Of a DNA stretch of 7,499 nucleotides, positions 6,418-7,499 are shown piece after piece; position 1 is the first letter of the stretch, and the number at the start of each line of letters is the position of its first letter. The notes under the pieces are model-generated. The model made no database searches, had not been told where the DNA came from, and saw nothing but the letters and a program-made list of their open reading frames with translations. The translations under genes and the position numbers were made by a program. This stretch comes from Euryarchaeota archaeon UBA175. GTDB taxonomy: Archaea; Thermoplasmatota; Poseidoniia; Poseidoniales; Thalassarchaeaceae. The DNA is taken from the NCBI GenBank assembly GCA_002497895.1, contig DAFD01000067.1, positions 1 to 7,499 on the forward strand, read 5' to 3'.

Positions 6418-7499
6418 CGGTCATCCCCCTTGTGTCTCACATTGCACACCGAGGTTACCGGGCAGAACTTGCACGCATCCTTGCTCGGTGTTGGGTGAAC
6501 TCGACCTTCGGCCGCTCTCGCTGCGGCCGCGAGGGCTGAGGATAGTCTCTGAGCCAACCAAGCCCGGAATGGATCGCTTTTGCTCTCTGCGTCCTCGTCT
6601 GGGAAGCGATATCGAGAGGGTGTCTGCTGCTTCTTCGTATTGCCGAAGTTCCTCGATTTTGAATTAGTAGCCAGATGGTTCGAAACCTCGAGTAAATGGT
6701 CGGTGTTGTGGCCAATCACGCTGATTCCTGTGGCCACAACGAGGTCTCCGGGATGGGCTACCTCCCAAGCTCGGGCGTAGAGTGCGAGTTGTAATTCCTC
6801 CAGCAAACCTACTTTGTGGCGTTTGAGAGGGTCGCCCTCACTTGTTTTGATATCGCGTATAATGATCAGACGGCGTGGTTTCCAATCACTGCCTGCGAGC
6901 CTCAATGGGGCGATGCTATTCGAGCCGGATTCGTCGACAAGGACTTTCATTTCAGCGTCGAATGGAAGCAAGTCGACTCTGTCTATCTGTCCACGAAGCC
7001 GTAGTGGTGGCAATTTCTGCTTCCCAGGGCTTGTGATCTTAGCAGGAATAGAAATCTCGACCCCGGCCGAATTGAATGACAGCGCCTCCCATTCCGTCGC
7101 GATTGGAATCGTTCCTTCTAGAGAACATTCGGCAGTAACCATTCGTCCGATTCGTCCTGTTGGACTAATCGGAGAACCATCCTTCAGCCAATCTAACCAC
7201 TCTGCGCGCGAGAATCCGGTTAGCAATCTCAGCCTCGCGCTCGATACCGCATCGGTGCGTTCCAACCAAGGTGCAAGGTTGGATAATTCGTCGAGAGCAA
7301 TCGATTGTAATTCGGCGTCCGAGAGTCCGCTTGATGTGATATTTTGAGGAAATTCCCCCTTCTGGATTTGGTCAATTGTGCGCTCGATTCCTTGTTCAAT
7401 TCCGAGGATGCGTTCAAGGATCCGGTGGTGAACTTCATGGAGTAAATTTCCTTGTGCTCGTGAGTCTAAGTCCTCTCTCTGACGTTCTTCCTCCTCGGC
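6414..7499 (-). CDS. AddB/RecB-like PD-(D/E)XK nuclease subunit, C-terminal part; 5' end beyond window edge
   Basis: The minus-strand frame is open from the right edge to the TGA at 6416-6414, giving 361 residues of the C-terminus of a longer protein. In the visible part: GNLLH at 17-21 (H21), the first nuclease motif; a likely acidic motif around 136-138 (ATEWEALSF); GQIDRVD with D173; RDIKTSEG with D216 and K218; ELQLALY with Q237 and Y241; and CKFCPVTSVC with C343, C346 and C352. This is the PDDEXK_1 (RecB/AddB) nuclease fold with three C-terminal cysteines, spaced C-x2-C-x5-C as in AddB. The fourth cluster cysteine normally lies before the G-x3-H motif, hence probably just past the right edge. 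Predicted role: partner nuclease of the helicase encoded next, cutting one strand during end resection. Whether the missing N-terminus holds an inactivated helicase (AddB), an active one (AdnA-like) or neither cannot be seen. A TTG at 7265 is internal, not the start, because coding sequence with the histidine motif precedes it. Confidence 0.88.
   Translation of the reverse strand, partial: AEEEERQREDLDSRAQGNLLHEVHHRILERILGIEQGIERTIDQIQKGEFPQNITSSGLSDAELQSIALDELSNLAPWLERTDAVSSARLRLLTGFSRAEWLDWLKDGSPISPTGRIGRMVTAECSLEGTIPIATEWEALSFNSAGVEISIPAKITSPGKQKLPPLRLRGQIDRVDLLPFDAEMKVLVDESGSNSIAPLRLAGSDWKPRRLIIIRDIKTSEGDPLKRHKVGLLEELQLALYARAWEVAHPGDLVVATGISVIGHNTDHLLEVSNHLATNSKSRNFGNTKKQQTPSRYRFPDEDAESKSDPFRAWLAQRLSSALAAAARAAEGRVHPTPSKDACKFCPVTSVCNVRHKGDDR
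6425..6431 (-). promoter_or_regulatory. Shine-Dalgarno-like AAGGGGG before the helicase start
   Basis: Read on the minus strand, AAGGGGG lies seven bases before the helicase ATG, inside the last codons of the upstream gene. The spacing is normal and supports the start at 6417 over any internal one, together with the Q-motif and Walker A close behind that start. Confidence 0.6.

Noticed and set aside
7263..7265. TTG as the start codon of the partner nuclease
   Set aside because: The frame stays open for 78 more codons to the window edge and those codons encode the G-x3-H nuclease motif, so the gene begins outside the window.
6814..7347. A 177-codon plus-strand open frame
   Set aside because: It is antisense to the partner nuclease, whose motifs D173 and D216/K218 fall in the same stretch; the translation is low-complexity and Ser-rich.
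1..7499. A new anti-phage defence island
   Set aside because: Helicase-nuclease pairs occur in defence systems, but the order, the overlap and the domain make-up match AddAB-type repair enzymes, and the third gene is a metabolic peptidase; no other defence gene is in view.

Overview
All three genes seen in this window lie on the minus strand and read from the right edge towards the left: (1) the C-terminal part of an AddB/RecB-type PD-(D/E)XK nuclease subunit, cut by the right edge; (2) a complete, very long UvrD/RecB-type superfamily 1A helicase with its own C-terminal PD-(D/E)XK nuclease domain (AddA-like, 1682 residues); (3) an M20-family zinc peptidase, cut by the left edge near its C-terminus. 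No RNA gene, CRISPR array, insertion sequence or convincing repeat was seen. The plus-strand open frames are antisense shadows of these genes.

Layout: the nuclease subunit (6414-7499) ends in a TGA that overlaps the ATG of the helicase by four bases (ATGA), which is strong evidence for translational coupling and for a two-subunit enzyme. The helicase-nuclease runs from 6417 down to 1369. A 60-base gap with no recognisable terminator follows, then the M20 peptidase begins at 1308 or possibly at a TTG at 1332 that sits behind an AGGAGGG motif. The three genes may share one transcript, but the peptidase has no evident functional link to the first two.

Function: the first two genes together look like an AddAB-type helicase-nuclease, the machine that resects double-strand DNA ends for homologous recombination and degrades linear foreign DNA. 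The helicase carries a full motif set (Walker A, Ia, Ic, II, III, IV, V, VI). Both subunits carry an intact-looking nuclease core (G-x3-H, acidic residue, D-x-K, Q-x3-Y) followed by a C-terminal cysteine cluster of the iron-sulfur type. In well-studied AddAB enzymes the iron-sulfur nuclease is a feature of AddB, so a helicase subunit with a complete cysteine quartet is the most notable point here. The helicase is also several hundred residues longer than typical AddA.

Organism: a prokaryote with compact, overlapping genes, GC near or slightly above half by eye, and rather acidic proteins. Purine-rich Shine-Dalgarno-like motifs are present. An uncultured aquatic bacterium or a Marine Group II-type euryarchaeon would both fit; this is a weak guess, not a reading from the sequence. 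The window is ordinary in gene content; I see no convincing evidence for a wholly new system, only an unusual architecture of a known DNA end-processing machine.
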